From: an uncultured Lachnospiraceae bacterium
GTDB taxonomy: Bacteria; Bacillota; Clostridia; Lachnospirales; Lachnospiraceae
Length of the DNA: 17,556 nt
Direction: 5' to 3'
Assembly (NCBI GenBank): GCA_937891165.1
Contig: CALAEX010000268.1
Coordinates: 1 to 17,556 of the forward strand
The first letter of the stretch is position 1; every line of letters begins with the position of its first letter. This document shows, piece after piece, positions 17,537 through 17,556 of this stretch. Both the position numbers and the translations under genes were made by a program. The notes under the pieces are model-generated. The model did no database searches and was not told the DNA's origin. It was given only the letters and a program-made list of their open reading frames with translations.

Positions 17537-17556
17537 AAATTAACAAAATTTTAAAA

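Overview
The window looks like chromosomal DNA of a low-GC, Gram-positive anaerobe of the class Clostridia, most likely Lachnospiraceae. The basis is AT-rich sequence, strong AGGAGG-type ribosome binding sites, a T-box ahead of pheS, a SpoIID-type sporulation protein, and long BspA-type leucine-rich-repeat proteins, which are common in that family. Genus and species cannot be told from the sequence alone.

Layout. Positions 1-4632 (minus) hold one giant gene with no signal peptide. It is open for all 1544 codons to the window edge and encodes a BspA/LRR_5-type leucine-rich-repeat protein. A hairpin terminator at 4735-4770 separates it from pheT (4786-7224, minus) and pheS (7470-8489, minus). 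These encode the two subunits of phenylalanyl-tRNA synthetase and are controlled by a T-box leader with a good promoter (about 8563-8869). The pheS-pheT spacer is unusually long at 245 bp and contains a 135-bp palindromic element that can fold into a branched structure.

Upstream of the pheS promoter, 8881-11445 (minus) encodes a large cytoplasmic glycoside-hydrolase-like protein resembling GH106. It lies 33 bp downstream of 11479-13131 (minus), which encodes a PAS-GGDEF-EAL protein with a broken GGDEF motif and intact EAL catalytic residues. The two are probably one transcription unit.

Positions 13314-14189 (plus) encode a YihY/BrkB membrane protein. It converges on a membrane-anchored SpoIID/LytB-domain protein (14204-16012, minus), with a hairpin at the junction that overlaps the last spoIID codons. 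A divergent intergenic region carries a possible sigma-E-like promoter for the SpoIID gene and a strong sigma-A-like promoter for an NCS2 purine-type permease (16163-17536, plus).

Most of the window is ordinary housekeeping. The parts worth a second look are the structured element between pheS and pheT, the giant leaderless LRR protein, and the pairing of a c-di-GMP phosphodiesterase-like protein with a cytosolic glycosidase. No mobile element, CRISPR array, tRNA or rRNA was seen.
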